Shown: one piece after another, positions 12,001 to 23,800 of the stretch
Layout: every line of letters begins with the position of its first letter
How positions within the stretch are numbered: position 1 is the stretch's first letter
Source of the DNA: Nansenia antarctica
Taxonomy: Eukaryota; Chordata; Actinopteri; Argentiniformes; Microstomatidae
NCBI GenBank assembly: GCA_963989245.1
Contig: OZ022339.1
Span: 61,771,853-61,835,852, forward strand
Direction: 5' to 3'
Length of the DNA stretch: 64,000 nucleotides
The notes under the pieces: generated by a model
What the model was told of the DNA's origin: nothing
Seen by the model: the letters and a program-made list of their open reading frames with translations, nothing else
Database searches by the model: none
Translations under genes and position numbers: made by a program

Positions 12001-13339
12001 CTCCTGGCACGGAGACAAGGCCTGGGACATGGGATGAGCGGGGGAGGCCTGTCCTGAGCTGGTGGACTCAGGTTGATCAGCAGGATTGTCCCTCAATAGG
12101 TTTACACACTTTGACTCAAAGTCAAATGCATTATCCTATAAATGCAAAAAGACATTTGGGTGTTTGTATGTATACTGTGTAACGCAAGGCCACTGAAATA
12201 ACAACTGTAGAGAAAGCAGTGGTACAATACACAATCTGTGGAGGTAGAAATTGGTGGACAGGCCCATTGTAATGCATAGAATGGAATGAGGAATGTTGTC
12301 ACACCCTTTCTCAGTCCATTCCATGCATTACAATAAGTCCATTCTCCGATTTCTGCCTCCACCAGCCTCCACTGGTACACCTATATTACTCACTTCATCC
12401 AGGCCAGGGTGATGCTCTAGGAACTGGGACAGGTAGGTTATAATGCACTGCTCATCAGGTGTACTGTGTGTTACATCTGTTACCAAAATGGAGACATGGG
12501 ACAATCAAGACTTGACAGGTGGTGGGACTAGTGAAAATGCATGGTTACAAACTGGGTGCAGAAAGGTTATAGGTGAATTGTCAGATACATGAAGGCGACA
12601 GTGCTTGTGGAATAAAATGTGACAGCAGTTGGTCGGCAACCGACCAAATGTTCGGACGTTGAACATTTTATTTAAATGTTTCTGAATAAAAGTCAAAACA
12701 TTTTGATTGGTTGCCGACTTGTTCCCACTTTCACCAGCTGCTCTCACAAATACAGCATTTGTTAACAGTTGTCCTCCTACCTTCAGGTTCCATCAGGCGA
12801 GGTATCCCCAGGCTTTGCTGTGCTATTCCGAAAGCCTTGTCAACATTTTCCTTGGGTTCTCTGGACTCGGTGCCCCTCATATCCACCAGGCTAGGATCAA
12901 TGGACTTAATCATCGCCAGGAAGGCCAGACCACTCATCCAGCTCTTCCCAAAGTCATGCACCTCTACCCCAAACCTAGCATAACAACAAGCGAGGGAAAT
13001 GGTCAATCAAGGACTGAGTGACAAGATCTGGAATGGATCCTGTTACCCCCCCACCCCTCTCTCTTTAAACTCACTTTGACGTGCATCTTTGCACCCAGTA
13101 CAGAAGTGTCTTGATAGCTTTTCCATGATAAGTTGGGGGCATAGAATCTTTTCTGCACGTGTTGGAGTGGGCAACACTAGGCAGAGGTGACCGGGCACAA
13201 GCAGAGGGGTAGGGGTTTATGGGTAAGGATGAGAAGCTGCAGGAAAGGTGTTTCTGGATGTTCACTGTGACCTCCTTTACCTGACAGAAGAAACAGAAAA
13301 AAGGGATGATATTACCATCAGGGCTTTTTGATTAGTAAG

Positions 13340-13386
<47 letters not shown>

Positions 13387-13408
13387 TATGTGTGTGTGTG
13401 AGAAAGAG

Positions 13409-13463
<55 letters not shown>

Positions 13464-14173
13464 AATGCAAAACACTTTACTTGAAAGTAGAGAATAATAT
13501 TCCAGATAAGCCTAAGGACAACAGAGGGATTGCCATCAGCCACACTTGGCGCATCAATGCTTAGTAGCTTCACCTGTTCACAGCAGGGAACATCAAACAT
13601 GATTATGCAATAAGTCTGTCAAGATAAATCTACATCAAATGGCAGCCAAAAACAACAATCCCAAATTCTAATTGCTGCCTTGTTCAGTTGCTACCACTTA
13701 CATGTCTGTCGTCAAGGAACGTCAGGGCCTTGGCAATGTTGTTCAGCTTGAATATGCGGTGGGAAGATGGTCTGAACCTGTAGAGCTAGACCACAAACAA
13801 CAACAACATAAAAACTATGACTAAAATCAGTAGATCCGTCTAATCTCTATTAGATTTTGATCAAGATTGATTAAGATTAAGACCTTTGGATAGCATATCA
13901 GCCCAATAGAGCTCTCAGGTCTTCTGACGCTGGTTTTCTCTGTGTACCACATGTACAAAAGAAGAGATTTGGTGAGGCTGCATTCTCATTTTATGCAACC
14001 AGATTGAGGAATGCACTGCCAGTTTACATTAGGGATGCAACCTCAGCAAATTAAGTCAAGACTAAAAACGCATCTTTTTAATATTGCCTTTAAATGACTA
14101 AATTATTAAATTATGATTATATTGGAGCACTTTGAGCTGCAAAGTTTGCAGGAAAAGCGCTATACAAATAAAA

Positions 14174-14204
<31 letters not shown>

Positions 14205-15162
14205 GATGAATAGCAGGCTGCTTTGTCCTTACCAGCTTGCATCCTGACAGTTCCTCAAGTAACCCCATGAGAACCTTGCCATCCTGAATGTCTGTGAACA
14301 GGTCTTGTATCTCCATCGGAGGGTCGCACTGGAAAAAACACATTCACACCTGCTGTCACACTCTCTGCTGTTGTAATGTTGACATTCAACTCATCCTATA
14401 CAAGTTTAGTTCAACGTCAACAACGTAGTTTGGTGCTAGGGGACTACAGTGCAGATGCAGATGGTCTGACACCTTACTGTAGTTTCAAATGGACTGTGCC
14501 TTACCCTCTCCAAGTGCACATTTATCCATCTAGTGAAAGTTCTCTTCTGGACAGCTTCCTGCTCACCTGAGAAAGATATGCATAAATGCATTATGCATTA
14601 ATGATTTTAATGCATTCGTCTAGAATGCATTTACACAAGAATATGTTTACCTGATTTATCGTGTTATAGCACACATTACGTCTGTAAAAGCAAGTCTAGG
14701 TAAAAGCGTGAGCAGGTAAGGGCAGGTATGTTTACAAGCCGGAGGTGATGGCGCAAATCCGCGCGCCCATAGAATGCGGAATGTGCATAGTCTGCATACT
14801 ATTAAAACAGCGCTAGATAATTCCCACGAATGTGTGAATCAAATTCTTTCAGAATTGATTGCGCAAACTGATTCACGTGAATTCCAGGAAATTCACAAGA
14901 AACTGAACGTTTAGAATCAGTGAGATACGATACAAAACAACCTTTTCCATAATCCAACTCATGTACAATTAGTATTGGTGCGTAATGCACGTAGGACTAG
15001 GTAGATTTAAGTGAAGTCTCGGTCCTCCGATTGTAGAATGTTAGGCCACGTAGCACAAAATCATTCTGTCGATATTCTTTACCTTGAATGCACTCGTCCA
15101 TCATTTATCTGTCCGATAGTTTCCTCCTGTTTAAACCAGCTGACCTTCTCGTGTCTTGCCAT
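9088..15162 (-). CDS. clmn: calmin, two CH domains plus C-terminal membrane anchor
   Basis: Actin-binding, tail-anchored calmin. Coding exons (minus) are 15162-15083, 14566-14505, 14328-14233, 13785-13702, 13573-13481, 13280-13075, 12974-12781, 12476-12394 and 12135-9088. CH1 spans the first five exons (KRTFTRWINVHL, DLFTDIQDGKVLMGLLE, SSHRIFKLNNIAKAL, IWNIILYFQ). CH2 spans the next three (HGKAIKTLLYWVQRC, FGKSWMSGLAFLAMI, DEQCIITYLSQFLE). The 3-kb last exon encodes a Ser/Pro-rich part, a very acidic repetitive part, and ends in a hydrophobic segment (LEMLVVLWVLVYCVFILRN) like the family's C-terminal anchor. Exon 1 (MARHEKVSWFKQEETIGQ) matches the calmin N-terminus, but its donor phase does not fit exon 2 by one base. 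All other junctions are in phase. Confidence 0.88.
9366..10640 (-). repeat. coding minisatellite in the calmin last exon
   Basis: On the minus strand the exon repeats two peptide modules. One is SGHVSASDHEEGEMEEE, about nine copies with variants. The other begins DRHMSVEAIEQE, followed by NDVESAEGFKEGEMEE, four copies. The intervening stretches are almost pure Glu. The nucleotide repeats (for example tcatggtctgatgcactcac) keep the frame throughout. The array makes long antisense Ser/Pro-rich open frames on the plus strand that are not genes. Confidence 0.9.
12236..12365. repeat. imperfect palindrome (MITE-like) in a calmin intron
   Basis: The left arm ggaggtagaaattgg ... attgtaatgcatagaatgg pairs with ccattccatgcattacaat ... 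ccgatttctgcctcc, giving arms of about 45 bp. This is a fold-back, consistent with a short DNA-transposon relic. Confidence 0.6.
12624..12719. repeat. short inverted-repeat element in a calmin intron
   Basis: ggtcggcaaccgaccaaatg and cattttgattggttgccgac are inverted arms of about 20 bp around an AT-rich centre. This is a likely MITE remnant. Confidence 0.55.
13339..13459. repeat. (GT)n-(GA)n compound microsatellite in calmin intron
   Basis: GT run from 13339 to about 13399 followed by GA run to 13459, just before the exon at 13481-13573. On the minus strand it is a CT-then-CA tract downstream of that exon's donor. Confidence 0.95.
13905..14210 (+). mobile_element. L2/CR1-type LINE 3' end fragment
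   Basis: Translation shows a decayed reverse-transcriptase C-terminus (ALPVYIRDATS, then VKTKNASF with stops), followed by a tail with gcgctatacaaataaaag and an (att)n run. The same tail motif recurs at 51058-51120. It lies in a calmin intron. Confidence 0.65.
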
Positions 15163-18099
15163 GGAAACTGTGGAGCCTAGTCAATACTCAACTGTGTCAC
15201 TCTCTATACATTATCAGCTAAATCTCAGTGAAAAGCCATTATTGTTCATTATAGGACTGTTCTCAATTCGAAGCAGTGTGTTCATCAGTCGGTGATAATG
15301 TGCATATAAGGAAATGATCATGTTAAGCAGGGAATCTTGCCTCAACACGCTAGAACTCCTCCTCACGCTATTCTTCCAGATGTACCTCGATCGAATGTGT
15401 TATTTAATCACACTATACAACTTTGAATGGATTAAAATGGACATCTACACAACTTATGCAACATGGAGGTTATGTAACATGGAGACGGACTGTAAAGCAA
15501 TGACGACTGCAAAGAAGAAATCTGAAATAATTTACTTCAGATACAAATTCCAGAGTGCATCTTTAATAATAAAACATGGAATGTTAACAGCGGATTTTGA
15601 AGAAAAATTGTTGACACACTTGACGTAGGCTTTTGTCCTAGCTCAGCAATTGACACCTGATTCAGCTAATCAAGGTTTTGAAGATCAGTTGATAAATGCA
15701 ATCAATGTGATAGGTTGGGACAAAAACCTGGACCGACTGGAGCTCTGCAGGACCAGGACTGAGTTATCTTTGTCTGGGCCTTTGGGGCACAGAAGGATAG
15801 GGATAAGAAACCTGCACTTTGAACATGTTGATTCAAGCCCTGTTCCAGGTGTTACCCCTCAAATGCCACACGACCACATTCAGTGCACAGATGAGTACAA
15901 TTAGTGCTAGTGTCACAGTAGTTGAATCTCAAGCCTTTCCTCGATTCCTCAACTACTAAAAAACCCATTGAAGGAGAAGAGCCATGATTTAAAAAGAGGG
16001 AGGTGGTAAGGAGAGAGGATTTGATTTGATTTATTAGGAATTTACAATATAATCATTTACACATCATGACACTAAGTAATGTCCAGAGGATAGCACTTGA
16101 AAGCATTATTTAAAACACTTATTTCCAAAGTGGTCCTCGATGGAAACATAAAATGAAAACAAAACATCACACAGTATAAAACATAAAATGAATAAAACAT
16201 CACATCACATCATAAAACAGGATAAAAAAACAGTATAAGAACACAGCATAAAAAAACACATTAAAACACACAACATGGAAACATAAAGTGAAACAAAACA
16301 AAACGTTTCAAGCAAGGAAAGCAAGGAAAGGCTTGAGATTACCCAACATATTATGTGATGTCACAGAATGCATCAGACAGACTGAAGGCGCTGCAGCTCT
16401 CATGTCATGATGGAGTGTCACGGTGTTGGTTTGCAGGAGCTGGCCACTTAATTCAACTATGAGTGCCCTTACGAGATTTTCTCCAGCCCCACATAATATA
16501 AAAAAGGCAGCTTCATATTAATACCACTATAATTATAAACAAAGAAATGGAAATGCAATTGCGATGTGATTGTCATTTTTTCCACCATAGCTTTCGGTAA
16601 TGATGGGTATTAAGTTAATCTGCATGATATTTATTTATGTTCAGCCTTTTGGATATTTCCTGGGGCCAGAGAAAATCTCAGGAGTATGTGGATATTTATA
16701 GAACTGGAATAAGTACTGCCCGAAACCGGTAAGGGCGCTCAAGTTGAATTAAGTCGCAAACTACAGCAATCCAATACCATGCCACTCAATCTCATGTCAG
16801 AGGTAGTCTGCAGTCAAGCAAAGACTAAGTAGTGCTGGAAGAGTTGAGCTCCTGCAGCTGCAGACAGCCGCTGACAGCAGGCACTTCTGTAAAAAAATAC
16901 AAATGCGCAAAGAATTAAGACACCATAGAGAATTGTACGGCAACTGCTAAATGTATGAATATATAGATCACTAATGTACCTTTAATAACAAGGGCCACTT
17001 CCCATGATACTTGACATCCTGTTCAGAGAAAAAGAAAAACATAAACAAAAAAAGGTAACTAAATGAAATAACAATGAAAGTTCCAAATAGGCGGAATATA
17101 AGATTTAAATGTGTTTTAGAGAACCAGTTGAGGATGTGGCAACACAGAGAGTTTGATAGGAGGTGCTTCGCCTTTTCAAACGAGTCTCTGATTGCCGCGT
17201 GGCTTTCTCTGCCTGCTTCAAGAAAGGTGATAGTTACAGAAGAGAACGTCACCGCCGTGGAAAGCAGGGCCATTATTATTGTCCAACGAACATCGCACGT
17301 GAAACTCCTGAGCCTCCAGAAGTCACGCCTGAGCTTCTTTGATTTACTTTATGCCACCTTGTTTAGCCAGAAGCAATGTTCTCTGCAGGAAGCTGTGTTA
17401 CAAGGTTGCAATGCAGGGGGGGACTACAGTTAAAGACACACGGTAGCTGAAAGTATCTCCGGATGAGGGTCAGTACCCTCAGTGAAATAAAAACCCGGAG
17501 ACCGTGGTCCTGAGTGATAGAGACAGACTATAGCTAATGCTTTCTCTACCCCTACACTTCACTTCATCAACATCAGTTGGTATTCTTCGAAAAGCGACAA
17601 ACCTGCTTTGGCATGACGGACCGGTGACCATGTTCACAACAGCGCTTGTTGTTAGCTGTTGCATCCATAGATATCAAACCTGTAAATATCCAGGATGCAT
17701 CACTGCCATCGCCGGAAGTAGAAGTTAAATGGCCGACAACCGGAAGTAATCGTCTCAGTTACTTTTTAAAAATCTAAAATGTATTTTATATATAAATAAA
17801 TACATTCATGAATTATAAATATATGTTACGAATACGTTTATAAAAAGATATGTTATGTTTGTCTTCTTATTCTTGCGTAACCAATGTAATTGACGTTTGT
17901 ACTTACCAATGGCAAGCGGGCTGGAGTTTATGCTTGTCCAATGAACGTTCAGATCTGGTCGCTTCCATCTTGACAGAACGGGTAGGTGGAAGTTCGCGTC
18001 TGTACTAAAAACTGTGTGGTCTTGTCGCGAAGTCTGTTAAAGTGTGACTGTCAACTCAAGTTGCTGCTGCTTTTATTTACTTTCAGACTAACTAAAGCC
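15163..18099. other. region between calmin and glrx5; no supported gene
   Basis: Holds the calmin upstream region and the glrx5 upstream region in head-to-head orientation. At 16017-16330 is an A-rich repeat beginning gatttgatttgatttatt, like a reversed LINE tail. Several open frames (for example plus strand 17074-17433, minus strand 16971-17273) show no recognisable domain and lack supporting splice structure. A fragment at 15700-15850 (aacctggaccgactgg, ctgcaggaccaggac) resembles a common fish interspersed repeat. Confidence 0.45.
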
Positions 18100-19130
18100 A
18101 TGAATAACTTAATTAGATCAACTGGTCGGTGTCTCCGGGCGAGTTCGGCGCTCTTCCTGCCGAAACAAGCCGATGGAAGTGTGTCGTTTGCGCCCTCGGC
18201 TCGCCTCCTGTGCACAGCGGCCACAGAGAAGGACCTTGGGGAGATGGTGAAGAAGGACAAGGTGGTCGTGTTTATGAAGGGGACCCCGGCCCAGCCCATG
18301 TGTGGCTTCAGTAACGCCGTGGTCCAGATCATGCGGATGCATGGCGTAGATGACTATGCTGCCTACAACGTGTTGGAAGACCAGGACCTCAGGGAAGGTC
18401 AGCCACTTTTTTAAATTGATAGCTATTTGTAAGGTAGCTAACGTTAGCTGTCACCTGTGAGCTTGTGTCATTATGCCTAACTAGTGATAAACAATTTGAT
18501 TAATTTCACTTAAATCTCTTATACGCCTCTTTGAGATGAGGTTGTTTGGTTAACATTATTATCCATGACTAGTCCCCATAACTTAAGTACTTGTTGAGCT
18601 GAGCTTTTCAAATCTAGGTTGTATTTTTATCAGTACTATGCAGCAAGACAAAACGGGTGTGGTTCAAAACGTCAGGCTAATCTTACTACTGGAATTGCTG
18701 CGTGACTATGTAACTGGCACCAGCTTGACAATTTGATACAAGCCTGGTTGTTAAAGTGTTTCCTGGAGGGAAATGGTTTCTTCCAACACATAGTTTCCCA
18801 GTTTGTTGTGTCAATTGGGGAAGGGTAATCTTGCAACACCTTTCTGGAATTGGGTCACACTGACCACACCGGTAAGTGGTTATGATTAGTGTGGTGGTGG
18901 TAGTACTAGTACCGGTAGTAGTAGTGACACACAGTAACCATAACCTCTGTCTCACAGGAGTGAAGGCCTTCTCCAACTGGCCCACGATCCCACAGGTGTA
19001 CTTCAACGGTGAGTTTGTGGGGGGCTGTGACATCCTTCTACAGATGCACCAGAACGGCGACCTGGTGGATGAACTCCAGAAGCTTGGGATCCGCTCTGCA
19101 CTGCTGAACGCTGAGAAAGAGTCCAAGTAG
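18100..19130 (+). CDS. glrx5: mitochondrial monothiol glutaredoxin 5
   Basis: CGFS-type glutaredoxin that carries [2Fe-2S] clusters in mitochondrial iron-sulphur assembly. Two exons, 18100-18397 and 18958-19130, join in phase to 156 codons, close to the usual vertebrate length. I chose the ATG at 18100 because it opens an Arg/Ser-rich, acid-poor leader (about residues 1-40) typical of a mitochondrial presequence. The active site CGFS is at residues 68-71, inside FMKGTPAQPMCGFSNAVV. The glutathione-binding WPTIPQVYFNGEFVGGCD block is in exon 2. An open frame continues upstream to 17986, but those extra residues do not look conserved. A possible ATTAAA signal lies at 19740. Confidence 0.95.
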
Positions 19131-19934
19131 AGTCCCACAAACCAAGTAGAGCCCCACAAACCACTGCAGCACAGCTGTCGAAGCTTGAAGTTGACTCTAT
19201 GGCGCCAATAACAAATTGACCCCCTTGCCTAGCCACTACCCTCACCACCTGCTTAGATCTAAGCAATCCATATGTATTTACACAAAGTGCTTTAGGGGTT
19301 GGGGGGGGTATGGGCCAGTGTCCCCAACACAACTCCCTATAGGACAGTGTGCGATACAACCTGCTGAAGACCAAACTGCCCATAGGTGACATGGGGAATG
19401 TGTTGTGAAATGCACCAGAATCCCTCCAAACGCACTGCTGTATCTGTGGACTGACTCAATACTTCACAAACAAACATACTCTCGCTTAACAGTAGTAGAC
19501 CCACTCAAACGCAACAACTATTTTTCCAACCTTCCCTCCCCTCCCCTCCAAAATGCAGGATCATGTTAGGAAAGGTGGGAAGGTCACAATTTTATATTAA
19601 GTATTCAGACAGGTTTGACGATTTCCTGACAGTAATCAATTTATTCCATCTCCATCTGCTGTATGCATGCGTGTTGTCAACGAAATGCTTATGTAGTTCA
19701 CTGTATATTTAAGATATTGTACATTCAAAGGATATTATTATTAAATGTATTTAGCTGCATTTATCAATGTTTATCAATTACATATTTTCTGACAAATTAC
19801 CTGGATTATCCTATTTCTTTCTATTAATTCTGATGTTAATTATTTGTTTATACCTTATATTAATTTATGGCTGAATACACTAGACATCAAAGTGTCAATC
19901 AACCACCAAATAGAATGGAGTATTGATAGTGTCA

Positions 19935-19974
19935 TCATATTTAATCAAAGTTCCTCAACTTTGATTAAATATGA
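19935..19974. repeat. perfect 18-bp inverted repeat with 4-base loop
   Basis: tcatatttaatcaaagtt, loop cctc, aactttgattaaatatga: all 18 base pairs match. It lies about 190 bases beyond the putative glrx5 polyadenylation signal. Its AT-rich stem and lack of a following U-run do not identify a known RNA or terminator class. Confidence 0.75.
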
Positions 19975-20636
19975 CAGAGAATATTCTGACTGTGATGAGA
20001 TTACTGCCTGCCTTGATCAACACCACACACTGTATAATATTAACTGATGTACTGTATTACACACTGTATTCTCTGTTTGAAACTACTGTAGTAGTTGTTG
20101 GGGGTTGTGCTAGTAACGTAATGTCATCAGTCTCAGTGAACAGGAAACTCTCTCTGAAGTGAGACAATAGGGAGTAGGGGGCTAGGGGTTGTTTTTGGAC
20201 AGGGCCCAGATCTCAAAACAACCACAAACAAGAAATGTCCCCAGGTGAAGCATATGGCTAAGTTAATATCTGTGTGTGAAACTTACCTGTGTGCGTGGGA
20301 CTTTTGACATAAGTCTGACACCATAGAAGCACACCCTCCTGTGGAATCATGATGAATTTTCACTTCCTCCACTCGTCAATGGTTGGCTGTTGCTTTATGT
20401 TACATCAGCATGACCAGTGATTTTTCTAGTGCAGTAATCACATCAGGATTCCCAAGGCATAGTCATTGTGTTTCACAAATAGATTCAATCAATTTCAATC
20501 ATTTGTATTTGTCGGATTTTTAACAAAATGTTTTTTTATTACAAAATACTATTTTACATGGTTACGTTTGTTGAAAAACAATGGTAGACTCTTATGAAAC
20601 ACATGAAAAATTAAAAAGACATGGGTTGACCAAAAA

Positions 20637-20755
20637 CAGTGCTTCTCAATCCTGGTCCAAGTTCACATTTTTGTTCTAGCCCAGCACTAGTACACTTGAT
20701 GCTACGGATCAGTGGCTTTTGATCACCCCTCAGAGTAGGGATTGAGAAACACGTG
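20637..20755. repeat. short interspersed repeat with inverted ends
   Basis: gtgcttctcaatcctgg at the left and a matching inverted gggattgagaaacac at the right enclose about 90 bp. This resembles a widespread short fish repeat. No open frame. Confidence 0.5.
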
Positions 20756-20862
20756 TGTAGGGAATGGGTGAGGAGGGCAGGTGGTGTTGGGGTCAGAATA
20801 CGGTAAAAGAATGTTAAGGGAATGAGTTTGGTGTGGTGCTGGGGTCATGATGAGGCCAAAGG

Positions 20863-23800
20863 TCAGAGTTTCTGCAGGAAGCGCAGCACCAAGTCCCTCA
20901 GGGTGGTGCGCAACAACTCGTTGTTGTCACACACGATGTGTGTTCCGCCCTCGTCCAGCTGGATCAACGTGTCTTCTGCCTGTAGGTGCAGGATGTGACC
21001 GTCGGCTGTCTCCTCCACCTTCACCTCTGTGATGCCATGCTAGAGGGGGAGAAAATTAAACCTTACACCTCTGTGATGTGGGGGAAGAAAAAATGTGTTG
21101 CACCCACTTTCAGCCCTGGTGCCGAGGAGGAGAAGACATAACACCACCTGCTTGTCTATGGCACATTAGACAGTGTATATTAAAATTATTATTATTATGA
21201 ATGGTTTAAATGTTACCCCTAGCAATAGGGCTGAAACAAACTTCCACTTATCCCATTGAAACTTTCTGACTGAAAGTCTGGGTTGACCTCAATATCCAGT
21301 CCCCACAGATATGGCAAGGGATTGTTATCAGACCAGGTAAATGAGACAGTTCTCTTTTGCAGTACCTTATGTAGAGTAGCCAAGAAGGAATCCAGGGGTA
21401 CAGCTCCACTGAGCAGGGGCTTGGGGCCCATGACCTCAGGGGGCTCCTCAACCACACGCTTCCTCTTCTTAGTGGGTGGCACTGGAGGGGGCTTGGGCAC
21501 GGTCTGGTAGAGCAGAGAGAACAACACACAAGTCAGTGGTGTGTACATTATAGCTTTCCTGGCCAATCTTTGTGACTTTTACTGTCTAGGCCACTTTGTT
21601 ATCTGACCTATACAATAGATCTCACAATAGATGTGCACACAGACACACACACACCTGCAGAACATGTTTGTTATCCTTGGAGTACAGAACTGCTGACACA
21701 GTTGCTATGGAGATGCCCGGTTTAATCTCGGTTGGCACGAGGGACTTGGCCAGCTGCAGAGGGAGAGAATTCAATATAAATGTAATACAACTTTATTCCT
21801 CAGGGACAGGGGGCAGGGTTTGGTGTAGAAATGAGAGCCCTCATTAAAGAGCAATTAGTGGCAATTGGACTATAGTGTACTACTACTATATCACTCCCTG
21901 TCATCCTGGTTATTATTTTTGGTGCCCTATATCTTCAATATAAATCTCAGAATTAGCTTCGATGGTTACATGACATCTTCAACTCATTTACATGTCTCTA
22001 GGGAGCTGGCAACGTCAACGTGAGTGACACGTCATCCACACACTGGTAACACACAGCACTGTCTGTCTGACCTCTGGCTGCAGCTGGATGCGTTCGTAGC
22101 TCCGTCTGTGGGGCAGGCTGAGCACGGAGCAGCGGCGGTAGGGCATTGGCGGAGGCTGCAGCTCCAACATCAGGTCTGAACGGTGCGACTGGGAGATCGG
22201 AGGCTGGGTGTACTGTTCTGGGCACACTACATGGAGAGGCTAGAAGGGGTGGTGGGAGGGGATATAAAGTGGCAAAGATAGACAATCAAACCAATACATT
22301 GATAAGGGGAGAGGGAGAGAAGCATGAAGAGCTCATCTTTATTGTCAGGGCCACTCCACTAGAGACTATAGCTTCTTCTCATTTTTAAAATGAGATCAAA
22401 CAGATATTAAAAAGGTGTATTACCTGAACCTCCTTGAGCAGCTTGGACACCTGGTGGAAGTTGAGGCGTGTGTCGATGGGACAGTATACACACTTCATGG
22501 CCAGGGGCTGGTAGGGCGCTAAGGCATCCAGGTAGGAGAAGTCAGGCTCTGTGAAAGTAAAATGTGGATAGAATGACTCGTTCACACCTGTCAGCTCATT
22601 TTAGGGACTGAAACGTCTTGTTAATTCAATAAAATGTGTGTTGGAATAAGCATGTCATTTCTGCACATTCAGTAGAAAAGAGTTCTAGGGGTACTGGGCA
22701 GGCTATCACACTGTATATGACCCATCTAGACCTGTTTTCACTTGGCTGAGTGAAAACCCTGTTTTATTTGGCTGAATATATATTTGGCTGCTACAGATAC
22801 AGTTTAAACAGTGGACCTCAACGTTTTAGGGCCAGGCTTTGATGATGAGTCCATCCAGGTTTTCTCACCAGTGAAGATGATGGTGTTGAGGCTGGACTTG
22901 CCCCACAGCTCCATGAAATGAACCACATCCCCGAAGCGAAGGGACGGGTGGCCGGTGAACACCACACACGGCTGACGGAACTCACGGCTGAAGTCGCCAT
23001 GGATACTGGGGTAGTGCTTCAGCTTATTGGTCTGGATCAACTGAACAGACACAGACAGACACAAGTGTCAAATAGGCCTTGATGGATTCAGAATTATCTC
23101 TAGCTAAATTCTAATAATAAAATAATGTATCAATTGAGATGTAGTTTCACATTTCACATGGCATATATCTCTATATAAGAGTGAGGCAGTTGACCACTGT
23201 CCATACATATTGTTGGTGGACAGCCTTACCTCAGCATGCGGAAAGGGAGGTTCTGGGAGGTACACCTTGGACTGCTTGTTGTGACAGAGCCTTGCGGAAG
23301 AGAGGTAAGAGGCGATGTGTCACATCTCTACAATGGCAGGCATGTCACTAACAATCCATTCAAGTGTACAGAGTAGACCCTCCTTAAAGCTCAGCTACTC
23401 CCCGCTTGCTCACAGTGAGTCAAACCTGTAGAAACCTGGACGCTCAGTTATACTCACCACTCTGCGAAGATCTGTGAGAATTCGAGAGAGCTGTTGGCGA
23501 CGGGAGAGATGAAGTAAAAGGGGGTGGTACCAAGGTTGGCGTTCTCTATGAACTGGTAGAGGCACTCCAGCAGGTCATAAATCACCCCCGACGAGTAACA
23601 GGGCACGAGCACATTGCCACCTGCCCGGATTGTCATGGCTACAAGCACAAGCATACAAACAAACTGTTTTGGTCAGGCACAACATGACAGATCAACATTA
23701 TAGCCTAATCAGCCTAGCTTTCTGTGTTTTTAGCATCACACTCTTACCCAGGTTACTGCAGAATTCTCCCAGCATGCCATCTGGGTTGGCGGTTGGCATC

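Larger units (their letters stand above)
19131..20862. other. glrx5 3' UTR and intergenic spacer to ints9
   Basis: glrx5 and ints9 converge here. Visible items are an ATTAAA at 19740-19745 (plus), a perfect 18-bp hairpin at 19935-19974, a tttatt run near 20535 that would be AATAAA for ints9 on the minus strand, and a short inverted-repeat element at about 20637-20755. Confidence 0.5.

Noticed and set aside
16971..17433. Overlapping open frames on both strands upstream of glrx5
   Set aside because: No family resemblance. They sit in a region of repeats and promoters and could be chance frames; I could not support a gene.
17986..18099. N-terminal extension of glrx5
   Set aside because: The frame is open, but the ATG at 18100 gives a proper mitochondrial presequence and the expected length; the extension is likely 5' UTR.
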